Below, piece by piece: positions 33,938 through 42,716 of a DNA stretch of 42,842 bases (position 1 is the stretch's first letter; each line of letters starts with the position of its first letter). A program made the position numbers and the translations under genes. This DNA comes from JALEVB01 sp022768265 (GTDB lineage: Bacteria; Bacillota_I; Bacilli_A; Erysipelotrichales; Erysipelotrichaceae). Location: positions 1-42,842 of the forward strand of contig JAXFJE010000008.1 in assembly GCA_034168985.1 (NCBI GenBank), in the 5' to 3' direction. The notes beneath the pieces were generated by a model, which made no database searches, had not been told where the DNA came from, and worked only from the letters and a program-made list of their open reading frames with translations.

Positions 33938-34669
33938 ATGAATAAACTACAAGGAAATGTAGCATCGCCTTTGTATCAACAATTATATGATACGATCCTA
34001 GAAAAAATTGATAATGGTGAATATCAAGTCGGTGATAAGATTCCTTCTGAAGAACAATTAAGCAAGCTTTATGATATTAGCAGGATAACCGTAAGAAGTG
34101 CGATCAAGAAGCTATGTGATGATAATATCTTAGTAAAAAAACATGGAAAAGGGACCTTTGTTTCAATGCCAGTTTATGTAGATAGTGCTAGTGCTGAAGG
34201 AAGCTTTACAAAATCTTGTCTTCAACAAGGACAAAAACCAAGCACCAAAATCATATGTAAAGGATTGAAGTTAGCTAACTGCGATGTGGCTAAAAAAATT
34301 GGGATAAGTGAAAACGAGGAAATGATCCATATCGAAAGGCTTCGGTTGATAGATGAACGGCCAACCATTTTAGAGGAAGATTATTTTATCGCAAAATTTG
34401 ATTTCATGCTTACAAAAGAGGTTGAAAATAAGCCTTTATTGGATGTTATTCGGGAGCATACAGGAAATAAAGCAGAATATTTTGACGATGTAATGGAAGT
34501 AAGATACGCAACTAGAGAACAAGCTAATCATTTACATTGTGTTACAGGTACACCGTTATTATTTGTTAGTCAATTGGTCGTTGGCGAGAATAATCAAGTG
34601 TTGTACTATAATGAACAATTTATTCGCAGTGATATTTATAAATTTTCTGTTAGATCAATGAATAAATAA
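33938..34669 (+). CDS. GntR-family (HutC type) regulator of the PTS module
   Basis: A 243-residue HutC-subfamily regulator: N-terminal winged helix PLYQQLYDTILEKIDNGEYQ, SEEQLSKLYDISRITVRSAI and the wing KKHGKGTFV. The rest is a UTRA effector domain (EMIHIERLRLIDERPTILEE, YYNEQFIRSDIYKFSV). HutC/TreR proteins usually sense the sugar phosphate made by the pathway they control. It is directly upstream of, and co-oriented with, the mannose-family PTS operon, 103 bases away, so that operon is its likely target. It has its own good promoter. GAGAGTG precedes the ATG. Confidence 0.9.
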   Translation: MNKLQGNVASPLYQQLYDTILEKIDNGEYQVGDKIPSEEQLSKLYDISRITVRSAIKKLCDDNILVKKHGKGTFVSMPVYVDSASAEGSFTKSCLQQGQKPSTKIICKGLKLANCDVAKKIGISENEEMIHIERLRLIDERPTILEEDYFIAKFDFMLTKEVENKPLLDVIREHTGNKAEYFDDVMEVRYATREQANHLHCVTGTPLLFVSQLVVGENNQVLYYNEQFIRSDIYKFSVRSMNK

Positions 34670-34772
34670 TAAAAAAAGTGCTTTTAACAAAAAGTTGTTT
34701 TTAGTGCGCTCAAATTTAATCAAAAACGGTCTTTTATGAGATGTTTTTATAATGCTTAAAAGGAGAAATGAA
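34670..34772 (+). promoter_or_regulatory. Control region of the mannose-family PTS operon
   Basis: TATAAT at 34747-34752 lacks a good -35 box. Upstream are two similar stretches, AAAAAGTGCTTTT and AAAAAGTTGTTTTT, spaced by three bases, which could be regulator sites or a weak terminator of gntR. Confidence 0.4.
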
Positions 34773-35192
34773 ATGAGAAGATTAATTTTAGCAAGTCACG
34801 GCAGATTCGCTGAAGGTATCAAAGATTCTGCTAACCTCATCGTTGGTAATTTAGCTGATATGATCGAAACATATTGCTTATTGCCAGGACAATTAGCAAC
34901 AGACTATGCAAATCAATTAGAAAAGGAGGTAAAAGCTAAGCCAGAAGATGAATTTGTGATAGTAGTTGATATTTATGGAGCTAGCGTTTTTAGCGCAATG
35001 TTTCCACTTACCCAATATGCCAATGTACATTTGATTACGGGCTTAAACTTAGCAATTGTTCTATCGTTGCTTCTAAGTTATCCTGAAAAATTAACACAAG
35101 AAAGCATAACAAATATAATTCAAGAAGGGCAAAAGAGCATAAAGCATGTTACTCAACAATCAGCAATGTTTGATGAAGATGATGACTTTTAG
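34773..35192 (+). CDS. PTS mannose-family EIIA
   Basis: A 139-residue EIIA of the mannose/fructose/sorbose family. LILASHGRFAEGIKDSANLI gives the phospho-histidine His9; the family pattern continues with FVIVVDIYGASVFSAMFPL and VHLITGLNLAIVLSLLL. It takes phosphate from HPr. The ATG at 34773 follows AAGGAG by 8 bases; an upstream ATG at 34752 would add seven basic residues and overlaps the -10 box. It is the first gene of the operon. Confidence 0.92.
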   Translation: MRRLILASHGRFAEGIKDSANLIVGNLADMIETYCLLPGQLATDYANQLEKEVKAKPEDEFVIVVDIYGASVFSAMFPLTQYANVHLITGLNLAIVLSLLLSYPEKLTQESITNIIQEGQKSIKHVTQQSAMFDEDDDF

Positions 35193-35206
35193 AAAGAAGG
35201 TAGAAG

Positions 35207-35950
35207 ATGAAAAAAGATTTTTTAGGTAAATTTGATCAAAAGAAACCTATTATTGGGATGATCCATCTTAAAGGCATCAATGATGAAGATGTTTTTGAAA
35301 GAGCAAAGAAGGAAATTGATATTTATATTGCAAATGGTATCGATGGCATAATTTTGGAAAGTTACTTTGGTAATTATTATCAGTTGGAAAGAATCTTAGA
35401 TTATGTAAAAAATGCTGACCTTAAAATTCCATATGGTGTTAATTGCTTGAATTTTGATCACATGGGATTTTATCTAGCAAATAAATACGATGCAGATTTT
35501 GTACAAATCGATTCAGTAGTAGGACATATCAAACCAAGAGATGAAGCAACGATGGAAGCATTTTTAGAATTAGAAAGAGCTAATTGCGATGCGGCTTTGA
35601 TTGGTGGGGTCAGGTTCAAGTATCAGCCTATCTTATCAGAAAATACGGTTGAAGAAGATTTGATCATTGCCATGGATCGCTGTGATGGTATTTGTGTTAC
35701 TGGCGAAGCAACTGGAGCAACGACCCCTTTAGATAAGATAATTCAATTTAAAGAAGCAATAAAAGATTTTCCATTAATTGTTGCTGCAGGTATCACAAAA
35801 GAAACTTTGATAAGTCAAATGCAAGTTGCAGACGCAGCAATCGTGGGTAGTTATTTTAAAGATACACGTAAAGATACTGGTGATGTATGTGGTGAACATG
35901 TAAAAGAAATCATGGATTTGATGAAAGAATTTAGAGGAACATTAGAATGA
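35207..35950 (+). CDS. BtpA/SgcQ family protein
   Basis: A 247-residue TIM-barrel protein of the BtpA/SgcQ family: IIGMIHLKGINDEDVFERAK, GIILESYFGNYY, FVQIDSVVGHIKPRD, and the phosphate-binding end of the barrel GICVTGEATGATTP and LIVAAGITKETL with VGSYFKDTRKDTGDVCGEHV. SgcQ-type members are annotated as putative nucleosidases and occur in PTS operons; BtpA itself is a photosystem I factor, so function is not settled. In this operon it sits between EIIA and EIIB and overlaps EIIB by 4 bases (ATGA), so it is tightly coupled to transport. It may cleave the imported phosphorylated substrate. Confidence 0.85.
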   Translation: MKKDFLGKFDQKKPIIGMIHLKGINDEDVFERAKKEIDIYIANGIDGIILESYFGNYYQLERILDYVKNADLKIPYGVNCLNFDHMGFYLANKYDADFVQIDSVVGHIKPRDEATMEAFLELERANCDAALIGGVRFKYQPILSENTVEEDLIIAMDRCDGICVTGEATGATTPLDKIIQFKEAIKDFPLIVAAGITKETLISQMQVADAAIVGSYFKDTRKDTGDVCGEHVKEIMDLMKEFRGTLE

Positions 35951-36423
35951 TAAAACTAGTACGAGTAGATCATCGTTTATTACATGGTCAGGTAGCATTT
36001 GCTTGGACCAAGAACTTAGGTGCTGATTGTATATTGATTGCAAATGATGCAGTTGCTAAAGATAAGTTAAGGATGGCAGCTTTAAAGATGGCTGCACCTT
36101 CAGGAGTAAAGATCGTAATCAAAAATATAGCAGATTCAATTCAAGCATTACACTCAGGTGTAACAGATAAATATAATTTGATGATAATCTTAGAATCAAT
36201 AAAAGATGTAGATATTTTAACCAAAGAAGTTTCAAACATAAAAACTGTTAATTTAGGTGGGGTTAAAGCAGAAGAGGGAAAACAACAAATTTCGATGGCT
36301 GTATTTGTCTCACCAGAGGAAAAAGATATCTTACGGCAAATGAATGATAGAGGTATCTATGTAGAAGTAAAGATGGTTCCTGAAGATAAGGGACAAAATG
36401 CAATAAATCTAATTAATAATTAA
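35947..36423 (+). CDS. PTS mannose-family EIIB
   Basis: A 158-residue EIIB of the mannose/fructose/sorbose family. IKLVRVDHRLLHGQVAFAWT contains the phospho-histidine His13, and the pattern KMAAPSGVKIVIKN and KTVNLGGVKAEEGKQQISMA is typical. It passes phosphate from EIIA to the substrate bound by EIIC/EIID. Its start overlaps btpA by 4 bases. The product is a soluble, separate subunit, as in the sorbose and N-acetylgalactosamine systems. Confidence 0.93.
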   Translation: MIKLVRVDHRLLHGQVAFAWTKNLGADCILIANDAVAKDKLRMAALKMAAPSGVKIVIKNIADSIQALHSGVTDKYNLMIILESIKDVDILTKEVSNIKTVNLGGVKAEEGKQQISMAVFVSPEEKDILRQMNDRGIYVEVKMVPEDKGQNAINLINN

Positions 36424-36435
36424 ATAGGAGGAAAT

Positions 36436-37203
36436 ATGTTAGTAGAAACATTATTGATTTTCTGTATTGCAGCATTAGGATATTTAAATAGCTTTTTTGC
36501 AAGCTCAAATATTGGTAGACCATTGATCATGTCTACATTAGTCGGCTTAGCATTACACGATGTACGTTTAGGGGTTATGACCGGAGCAACTTTGGAATTA
36601 GTATGGTTAGGGGCCTTCCCGATCGGCGCAAGCAATCCTCCAGATTATACTTCAGGATCGATCTTAGGAACTGCATATGTAATCTTATCAGGTGCTGATC
36701 CTGCATCAGCAGTCTTGCTTGCTGTACCAGTTGCAACTTTAGCAGCTTTATTATCTAATTTTATGATGATGTTTGTTGTGACGATGTGTGGACATAAAGC
36801 AGATGATTATGCCGAAAAAGGTGATTGTGATGGTGTAGATAGAATGCATTATCTAGCAATCATCATTCAGATCATTCCATCAGCATTAATCGTGGCTTTA
36901 GCATTCTACTTTGGACAATCAGTTATTCAAAATGTCATTGATAGTATCCCACAATGGTTAAATAGCGGTTTAAACATGGCAACAGGTATTATCCCAGCAA
37001 TCGGATTTGCTATGATTACGAGAATGATCATGAATAAACAATTAGTATGCTTTTTATTTTTAGGTTTCTTGTTAAGCGCTTACTTAAATGTACCGATCAT
37101 TGGTTTAGCAGGAATTGGCGCATGTTTTGTGGCATATTTGTATTTTAACGAAAATAAAAAAATGGTTACAGGAGGAAATGAAGAAGATGACAATGAGTTC
37201 TAA
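36436..37203 (+). CDS. PTS mannose-family EIIC
   Basis: A 255-residue membrane subunit of the mannose-family PTS: FFASSNIGRPLIMSTLVGLA at the start and ATLELVWLGAFPIGASNPPD, the classic ManY/SorA signature. About eight hydrophobic segments follow, ending in a charged tail. With EIID it forms the substrate channel. AGGAGG is 6 bases before the ATG. Its tail overlaps the start of EIID. Confidence 0.93.
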   Translation: MLVETLLIFCIAALGYLNSFFASSNIGRPLIMSTLVGLALHDVRLGVMTGATLELVWLGAFPIGASNPPDYTSGSILGTAYVILSGADPASAVLLAVPVATLAALLSNFMMMFVVTMCGHKADDYAEKGDCDGVDRMHYLAIIIQIIPSALIVALAFYFGQSVIQNVIDSIPQWLNSGLNMATGIIPAIGFAMITRMIMNKQLVCFLFLGFLLSAYLNVPIIGLAGIGACFVAYLYFNENKKMVTGGNEEDDNEF

Positions 37204-38020
37204 TACATTTACAGATAAATTAACAAGAAAAGAATTGAAGCAAATATTTATCCGCTCTTGTCAATTAGATATTTCATGGGATTATGAAAGACAGCAACAC
37301 ATTGCATATGCATATGCCATGACACCAGTAATTCGTAAATTATATCCTGGTGAAGAAAATAAAGCAAAAAGAATAGCAGCTTTAAAGCGTGGATTAGAAT
37401 TTATGGCAATTACTCCTCAATTATCAACATTGTTAATGGGTATCAATGCAGCTATGGAAGAAGAAAATAGTAATAATGATGAATTCGATGGTAATGCTAT
37501 CAACGCAGTCAAAACATCATTGATGGGACCATTAGCAGGTATTGGAGATTCATTGATACCAGGTACTTTAAGGATCATTGCTTCAGGTATCGCAATCTCT
37601 TTTGCTGCCGAAGGAAATATCTTAGGACCGATCCTTTACTTATTGATATTTAATATTCCTGCATTTATCATCAGATATTATGGCTTACAATTCGGTTATA
37701 ATTTTGGTTCTAGTTTCATAGAAAAAATAGCTCAAAGTGGTATCATGAATCAAGTATCTTATTATGCTGGCATAGTTGGCTTGATGGTCATTGGCGGAAT
37801 GATTTGTCAACAAATCTGGTTGGATGTACCGATCATGGTTGGTAGTGGTGACTTTGCGCAACCATTAACTTATTATCTAGATCAAATAATGCCGCATTTG
37901 ATCCAACTAGGTTTATTTGGCATCATGTATTGGATCCTTGGTAAAAAGGTTAAAACGACTACTATTTTATTATCATTAATTGTGATTTGCTGTGCTATAG
38001 CTTTTATCTTTGGTATATAA
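37187..38020 (+). CDS. PTS mannose-family EIID
   Basis: A 277-residue EIID subunit: KLTRKELKQIFIRSCQLDIS, WDYERQQHIAYAYAMTPVI, LKRGLEFMAITPQLSTLLMG and TSLMGPLAGIGDSLIPGTL are the family signature, followed by several C-terminal helices. It completes the permease with EIIC. Several in-frame ATGs are available (37178, 37187, 37193); the GGAGG at 37171 favours 37187. The coding region overlaps the last codons of EIIC, so the two are coupled. An upstream start at 37115 would lie deep within EIIC and is rejected. Confidence 0.92.
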   Translation: MTMSSNTFTDKLTRKELKQIFIRSCQLDISWDYERQQHIAYAYAMTPVIRKLYPGEENKAKRIAALKRGLEFMAITPQLSTLLMGINAAMEEENSNNDEFDGNAINAVKTSLMGPLAGIGDSLIPGTLRIIASGIAISFAAEGNILGPILYLLIFNIPAFIIRYYGLQFGYNFGSSFIEKIAQSGIMNQVSYYAGIVGLMVIGGMICQQIWLDVPIMVGSGDFAQPLTYYLDQIMPHLIQLGLFGIMYWILGKKVKTTTILLSLIVICCAIAFIFGI

Positions 38021-38032
38021 GTGGTATTTACA

Positions 38033-39895
38033 ATGAAAAAGTTTAGAAAAATTGCGATAATAGTTAGCTGTCTATTATTTTGTTTCATGAATCTTAAGAC
38101 GACTACAGCCTATGCTGAGTCTAGTTTAGGGTATCTAGATCTTGAAGTGAATGACGATCAGATCGTTATCTTATATACTAATGATATACATGGTGGCATT
38201 AGTGATAACGAGCAATATTCAGGATCAAAAACTAGTTTAGGATTTGCGGGATTAAGTGCCATCAAAGAAGAAGCCATGCGCGATAGTGCTGGTGTTGTAT
38301 TAGTAGATATGGGAGATGCTTTGCAAGGCAGTGTGGTTTGCTCAGAATCAGATGGTTTAGATACTTTAGCCATCATGAATAAAGTTGGTTATGACTATCA
38401 GATCTTAGGAAATCATGAGTTTGATTTTAAGATAAAGGGTGTTGAACAATTTATAAAAGAGGCAAACGCAACATATCTTGGAGTTAACTACATCGATTTA
38501 AAGACAAATGAAAATTTATTGAAGCCTTATGATTTCAAAGAATTTGAAATCGATGGCAAAAAAATTAAGATAGGCTTTATTGGAATATTAACGCCTGAAA
38601 ATATTTCTAAAGGTACATTATCTAACTATCAGGATGAAGAAGGAAATTTCCTATATAGTTTTAATGGTGAAGATCTGAATTTGTTCTATGAAAAAATTCA
38701 AGCAGCAATAGATGAGTTAAATAAAGAAAATGTTGATTATATCATTGCATTAGGACATTTAGGTGATGAAGGAATTACAGAAGGATGGTCTTCGATTGAT
38801 GTCATAGAAAATACTGTTGGATTGAACGTATTTTTAGATGGGCATGCTCATAGCGTTATCGATAAAGAAATATATAAGGATAAAGCAGGAAATGAAGTAA
38901 TATTATCTTCAACAGGGACGAAATTAAATAATGTAGGTGCTTTATTGTTGACGGTTGATGATAAGGGAGAAGTATCAGGCGATAGTTTTTTAATAAATAA
39001 ATTAACTGAAGCAGAAAAAGCATTAGAAAGTTATAAGGAAACAGCAAAATTTGTAGAAGAAATTCAACAAAAATATGCTCATTTGATGGTAAAAGTTGGA
39101 GAAAGTGACTTTGGTTTGTATATTTATGATCCAGTTACGGAAGAAAGATTAATAAGAAGTCAGGAAACCAATCTAGGTGATTTTATTACTGATGCCTTTA
39201 GAGATGGCTTGGAAAGTGATGTGGCTTTTTCAAATGGTGGTAATATACGCGCTGATCTACCAAGTGGAGAAATAACATTCCTAGATATTCAAAATGTATT
39301 GCCATGGAGCGATAATATCGTAAAGATAAAAGTAACAGGACAGCAATTGTTAGACTGCCTAGAAATGGGCGCAAGACTATGGCCAGAGCAATCAGGAGGC
39401 TTCGTTCAAACTTCAGGACTAACTTACAAGATAAATACTGATGTTCTTTCATCTGTCGCTGTTGATAGTGATGGTTTATTTGTACGAGTCGAGGGCGATT
39501 ATCGCGTGCAAGAAGTAATGGTAAACGATGAGCCGTTAGATTTAATCAAAGAATATACTTTAGCAATTGACGATTACTATTATAGTGAAGCAGGAGATGG
39601 CATGACGATGTTCAAAGACTGTGAAGCAATCGTTGATGCCAAAGATAAGGTCGTTGATCACGATCTAGTCATATCATATTTAGATAAACTGGGAGGAAAG
39701 ATCCCTGAGGAATATAAAGAATATGAAGGACAAGGACGGATTAAATTCCTTATGGCTGATGATGAATCTGTAGTTGAAGAAAACGTAGCAGATAATATAA
39801 CAAAAACTTCACAAGATGATGGTTTGAAAATAATAGTAGGAATAGGATTGATAGCGTTGATAATATTTGGAGCATTAAAATTAAAAAATAAGTAA
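38033..39895 (+). CDS. Exported, membrane-anchored 5'-nucleotidase / UDP-sugar hydrolase family protein
   Basis: A 620-residue protein: signal peptide (basic start, hydrophobic 7-20, then TTTAYAES), a metallophosphatase domain with ILYTNDIHGG, VDMGDALQGS, ILGNHEFDFK and DGHAHSVID binding two metals, and a C-terminal 5'-nucleotidase substrate domain (ETNLGDFITDAFRDGL, FSNGGNIRADLPSGEI, NVLPWSDNIVKIKVTG). A single C-terminal transmembrane helix with a KLKNK tail anchors it; no LPXTG motif. It dephosphorylates nucleotides at the surface, giving nucleosides. Its place inside a PTS operon is unusual. The ATG at 38033 was preferred to GTG at 38021; neither has a strong ribosome site, consistent with coupling to EIID. 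Confidence 0.9.
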   Translation: MKKFRKIAIIVSCLLFCFMNLKTTTAYAESSLGYLDLEVNDDQIVILYTNDIHGGISDNEQYSGSKTSLGFAGLSAIKEEAMRDSAGVVLVDMGDALQGSVVCSESDGLDTLAIMNKVGYDYQILGNHEFDFKIKGVEQFIKEANATYLGVNYIDLKTNENLLKPYDFKEFEIDGKKIKIGFIGILTPENISKGTLSNYQDEEGNFLYSFNGEDLNLFYEKIQAAIDELNKENVDYIIALGHLGDEGITEGWSSIDVIENTVGLNVFLDGHAHSVIDKEIYKDKAGNEVILSSTGTKLNNVGALLLTVDDKGEVSGDSFLINKLTEAEKALESYKETAKFVEEIQQKYAHLMVKVGESDFGLYIYDPVTEERLIRSQETNLGDFITDAFRDGLESDVAFSNGGNIRADLPSGEITFLDIQNVLPWSDNIVKIKVTGQQLLDCLEMGARLWPEQSGGFVQTSGLTYKINTDVLSSVAVDSDGLFVRVEGDYRVQEVMVNDEPLDLIKEYTLAIDDYYYSEAGDGMTMFKDCEAIVDAKDKVVDHDLVISYLDKLGGKIPEEYKEYEGQGRIKFLMADDESVVEENVADNITKTSQDDGLKIIVGIGLIALIIFGALKLKNK

Positions 39896-39918
39896 TTTAG
39901 ACAGGTGGTAAATAATTT

Positions 39919-40728
39919 ATGGATATGAATCAACACTTATTAAATATCCGCAAAAACATCATAAAAATGGTAGCTAATGCTAATTCTGGTCATTTAGGTG
40001 GTGCACTAAGTGCAGTAGAGATACTAACGGTATTATATTTTGAGATAATGAATATCGATGAAAATAATTTAAATAGTTTTGATAGAGACCGCTTTGTATT
40101 ATCTAAAGGTCATGCAAGTGCTTTGTTATATGCAGTATTAAATGAAAGAGGCTTATTACAAGATGATCTTCTTTCATATCGGATGTTAGATTCAAATTTG
40201 CAGGGTCATCCTAATATGAATTTAGTAGCTGGAGTTGATATGAGCACAGGATCTTTGGCTCAAGGCCTTGCCAGTGCGGTTGGTATGGCAATGGCCAATA
40301 AATTGGCAAATAGAAATCATCGAATATATGTTTTGCTTGGTGATGGAGAATGTGAAGAAGGTGAGGTATGGGAAGCTGCAATGGCTGCAGCCCATTATAA
40401 ATTAGATAATTTGTGTGTCATCGTTGATAATAATGGGTTACAGATCAGTGGCAATATTGAAAATGTCATGAATCCTTTGCCATTAGATGAAAAATTTAGA
40501 TCATTTGGTTGGAATGTAAATGTTGTAAATGATGGTCACGATATACTAAAGTTAAAAAAGGCATTTGACGAAGCTAAAAAAATAAGTAATAAGCCATCGA
40601 TCATAATAGCTAAAACGATAAAAGGAAAAGGAATTTCGTTTATGGAAAATAAAGTAGAATGGCATGGAAAAACTTTAGACCAAAAAAATTATTTTCAAGC
40701 TTTAAATGAATTGGAGAGATTATCATGA
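39919..40728 (+). CDS. Transketolase N-terminal subunit
   Basis: A 269-residue TPP-binding half of a split transketolase. Visible motifs are HLGGALSAVEILTVLYFEIM, RFVLSKGHASALLYAVLNER, GSLAQGLASAVGMAMANKL, and the TPP/metal motif GDGECEEGEVWEAAMAA through IVDNNGLQISG. It pairs with the C-terminal subunit encoded next, overlapping by 4 bases. Transketolase moves two-carbon units between pentose and other sugar phosphates. Split forms of this type are common in anaerobes and usually belong to dedicated pathways. Its operon context suggests pentose phosphate made from the PTS substrate. AGGTGG precedes the ATG. Confidence 0.93.
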   Translation: MDMNQHLLNIRKNIIKMVANANSGHLGGALSAVEILTVLYFEIMNIDENNLNSFDRDRFVLSKGHASALLYAVLNERGLLQDDLLSYRMLDSNLQGHPNMNLVAGVDMSTGSLAQGLASAVGMAMANKLANRNHRIYVLLGDGECEEGEVWEAAMAAAHYKLDNLCVIVDNNGLQISGNIENVMNPLPLDEKFRSFGWNVNVVNDGHDILKLKKAFDEAKKISNKPSIIIAKTIKGKGISFMENKVEWHGKTLDQKNYFQALNELERLS

Positions 40729-41651
40729 GCATTTCCACTAGAGAAGCATATGGACAAGCATTAGCACAATTGATGTCGGATGATGATAGGGTTGTCGTGC
40801 TAGACGCTGATCTTGGAGACAGCACAAAAACAGCATTAGCCAAAAAGGTATGTCCTGATAGATATTATGATATGGGAATAGCTGAATGCAATATGGTAAA
40901 TGTTGCAGCAGGATTTGCAGCTAGTGGCTATATTCCGTTTGTTTCTAGCTTTGCAATTTTCTTAGCAGGTAGAGCGTGGGAACAAATTAGAAATGGAATA
41001 GCCTATTCAAAATTAAATGTAAAAATATGTGCAACACATGCGGGTATAAGTGTTGGTGAAGATGGAGCTACTCATCAAGCAATAGAAGATATAGCGCTTA
41101 TGCGAGTAATTCCTAATATGGAAGTATATTCACCATGTGATGCTCATGAAACAATGGTAGTGATCAAACATATCATGAATTCACAAAATCCTTGTTATGT
41201 TCGCTTAGGTAGAAATAGTGTAAAAGATATTTATCAAGAGCATGATGATATTGATGTAAGTAAGATAAACATCCTTAGACATGGTAAAAATATTGCCCTT
41301 TGTGCAACAGGTAGCATGGTACAAGAAAGTATAAAAGCAGCAAACATATTAGAAAAAAATGGCATTAAGGCAACAGTTGTTGATATTTGTTGTTTAAAGC
41401 CATTGGATGAAGAAGGTATATTACGTTTATTAAATGAACATGAAATTATTTTTACGGTAGAAGAGCATAATGTCATTGGCGGATTAGGTGCAGCAATAGC
41501 AGAGATCAGTAATGAAAAATGTCCGCGAATCATCAATCGCCTTGGTATGGAGGATGAATTTGGCAAATCAGGAAAAGCAATGGAACTGTTAGCCAAATAT
41601 CATTTAGATGCTCAGGGTATTGCCAATCACATTAAAGATATGATCTTGTGA
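40725..41651 (+). CDS. Transketolase C-terminal subunit
   Basis: A 308-residue second half of the split transketolase: pyrimidine-binding domain (VVVLDADLGDSTKTALAKKV, YYDMGIAECNMVNVAAGFAA with the TPP-activating glutamate, ATHAGISVGEDGATHQAIED) and the C-terminal domain (ALCATGSMVQESIKAANILE, FTVEEHNVIGGLGAAIAEI). It forms the heterotetramer with the preceding subunit. It is the last gene of the operon; a strong terminator lies 10 bases after the stop. Start coupling is by ATGA overlap. Confidence 0.93.
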   Translation: MSISTREAYGQALAQLMSDDDRVVVLDADLGDSTKTALAKKVCPDRYYDMGIAECNMVNVAAGFAASGYIPFVSSFAIFLAGRAWEQIRNGIAYSKLNVKICATHAGISVGEDGATHQAIEDIALMRVIPNMEVYSPCDAHETMVVIKHIMNSQNPCYVRLGRNSVKDIYQEHDDIDVSKINILRHGKNIALCATGSMVQESIKAANILEKNGIKATVVDICCLKPLDEEGILRLLNEHEIIFTVEEHNVIGGLGAAIAEISNEKCPRIINRLGMEDEFGKSGKAMELLAKYHLDAQGIANHIKDMIL

Positions 41652-41661
41652 TGAATTTGAT

Positions 41662-41704
41662 AGCTATAACAAAGATTTTAACGATCGATGTTATAGCTTT
41701 TTTT
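41662..41704 (+). terminator. Rho-independent terminator of the PTS-transketolase operon
   Basis: AGCTATAAC (41662-41670) pairs with GTTATAGCT (41690-41698), followed by TTTTTTT. The 76 bases from here to the CRISPR array hold nothing else I can identify. Confidence 0.88.
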
Positions 41705-41780
41705 GTTTAAATATATTTAACTTTTGAAAAATAGACTTCGTGTAAAGTTGATATATGAATTGCTAAAGATGAATTTATAT

Positions 41781-42674
41781 ACGTAGGAATAGCAAAATTA
41801 TTTAGGGTAACAAAACCATCCAAAGCCATGGTTGCAAGACTTAATTGTGTAGGAATAGCAAAATTATTTAGGGTAACAAAACCCCAGTCTAAGGAGCGAT
41901 CACAGATTATTTGTGCAGGAATAGCAAAATTATTTAGGGTAACAAAACAGCAGCAAGATCATAGTTATTATTTTTAATGTGTAGGAATAGCAAAATTATT
42001 TAGGGTAACAAAACCTTTCCATTGATAGTTAGCATATATTATGTGTGTAGGAATAGCAAAATTATTTAGGGTAACAAAACTTTCTACACTTCCTTTCTAA
42101 TAGTTTCTAGGTGTAGGAATAGCAAAATTATTTAGGGTAACAAAACTAGATGCTTCGTAACGTGGCGTTACGCTAGGTGTAGGAATAGCAAAATTATTTA
42201 GGGTAACAAAACTCTTCCACCTGCTTTATGTAAAAGCGATTTGTGTAGGAATAGCAAAATTATTTAGGGTAACAAAACTACAAGCAACTGGTGAAGCCAT
42301 TGAAGAGTGTGTAGGAATAGCAAAATTATTTAGGGTAACAAAACCAAACGCTTTACTTACCTTTCCGCCCTTTTGTGTAGGAATAGCAAAATTATTTAGG
42401 GTAACAAAACTGGTGTAGTTTTCAAAATAACAATTATAACGTGTAGGAATAGCAAAATTATTTAGGGTAACAAAACTTTAGGGCTGAAATAGCTATTTTT
42501 CAAATAGTGTAGGAATAGCAAAATTATTTAGGGTAACAAAACTGCTTGTTTAGCTAGCTTTTTATATTCGCCGTGTAGGAATAGCAAAATTATTTAGGGT
42601 AACAAAACCGTTTGTCTTTAATGTTATATCATCATAGTGTGTAGGAATAGCAAAATTATTTAGGGTAACAAAAC
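41781..42674 (-). CRISPR. CRISPR array: 14 repeats of 36 bases, 13 spacers of 30 bases (type II-like)
   Basis: Repeats start at 41781, 41847, 41913, 41979, 42045, 42111, 42177, 42243, 42309, 42375, 42441, 42507, 42573 and 42639, an exact 66-base period. Read leftward each begins GTTTTGTTACCC and ends GCTATTCCTACAC; a GTTTTG start, 36-base repeat and 30-base spacers are typical of type II. The copy at 41781 has AC in place of the outer GT and the copy at 41913 has one C for T (GTGCAGG), so degeneration is at the left. The older end is therefore on the left and the active end on the right, matching a leftward promoter at 42684-42713. No cas gene or tracrRNA is in the window. Confidence 0.97.
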
Positions 42675-42676
42675 CT

Positions 42677-42713
42677 GTAATTTATTATAACATTGTATTT
42701 AGGAGAGTGTAAA
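42677..42713 (-). promoter_or_regulatory. Leftward promoter at the leader end of the CRISPR array
   Basis: On the minus strand TTTACA (42713-42708), 18 bases, extended -10 TGTTATAAT (42692-42684). Transcription would begin near 42677, three bases before the first repeat. Confidence 0.6.
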
Positions 42714-42716
42714 ATG

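Noticed and set aside
37115..37186. Upstream start of EIID at 37115
   Set aside because: It would overlap EIIC by 89 bases, and the sequence before the family signature is EIIC read out of frame.
41781..42674. CRISPR array read rightward
   Set aside because: The degenerate repeat is at the left, a leftward promoter sits at the right and the repeat in that direction begins GTTTTG as in type II; rightward reading would put the worn repeat at the leader.
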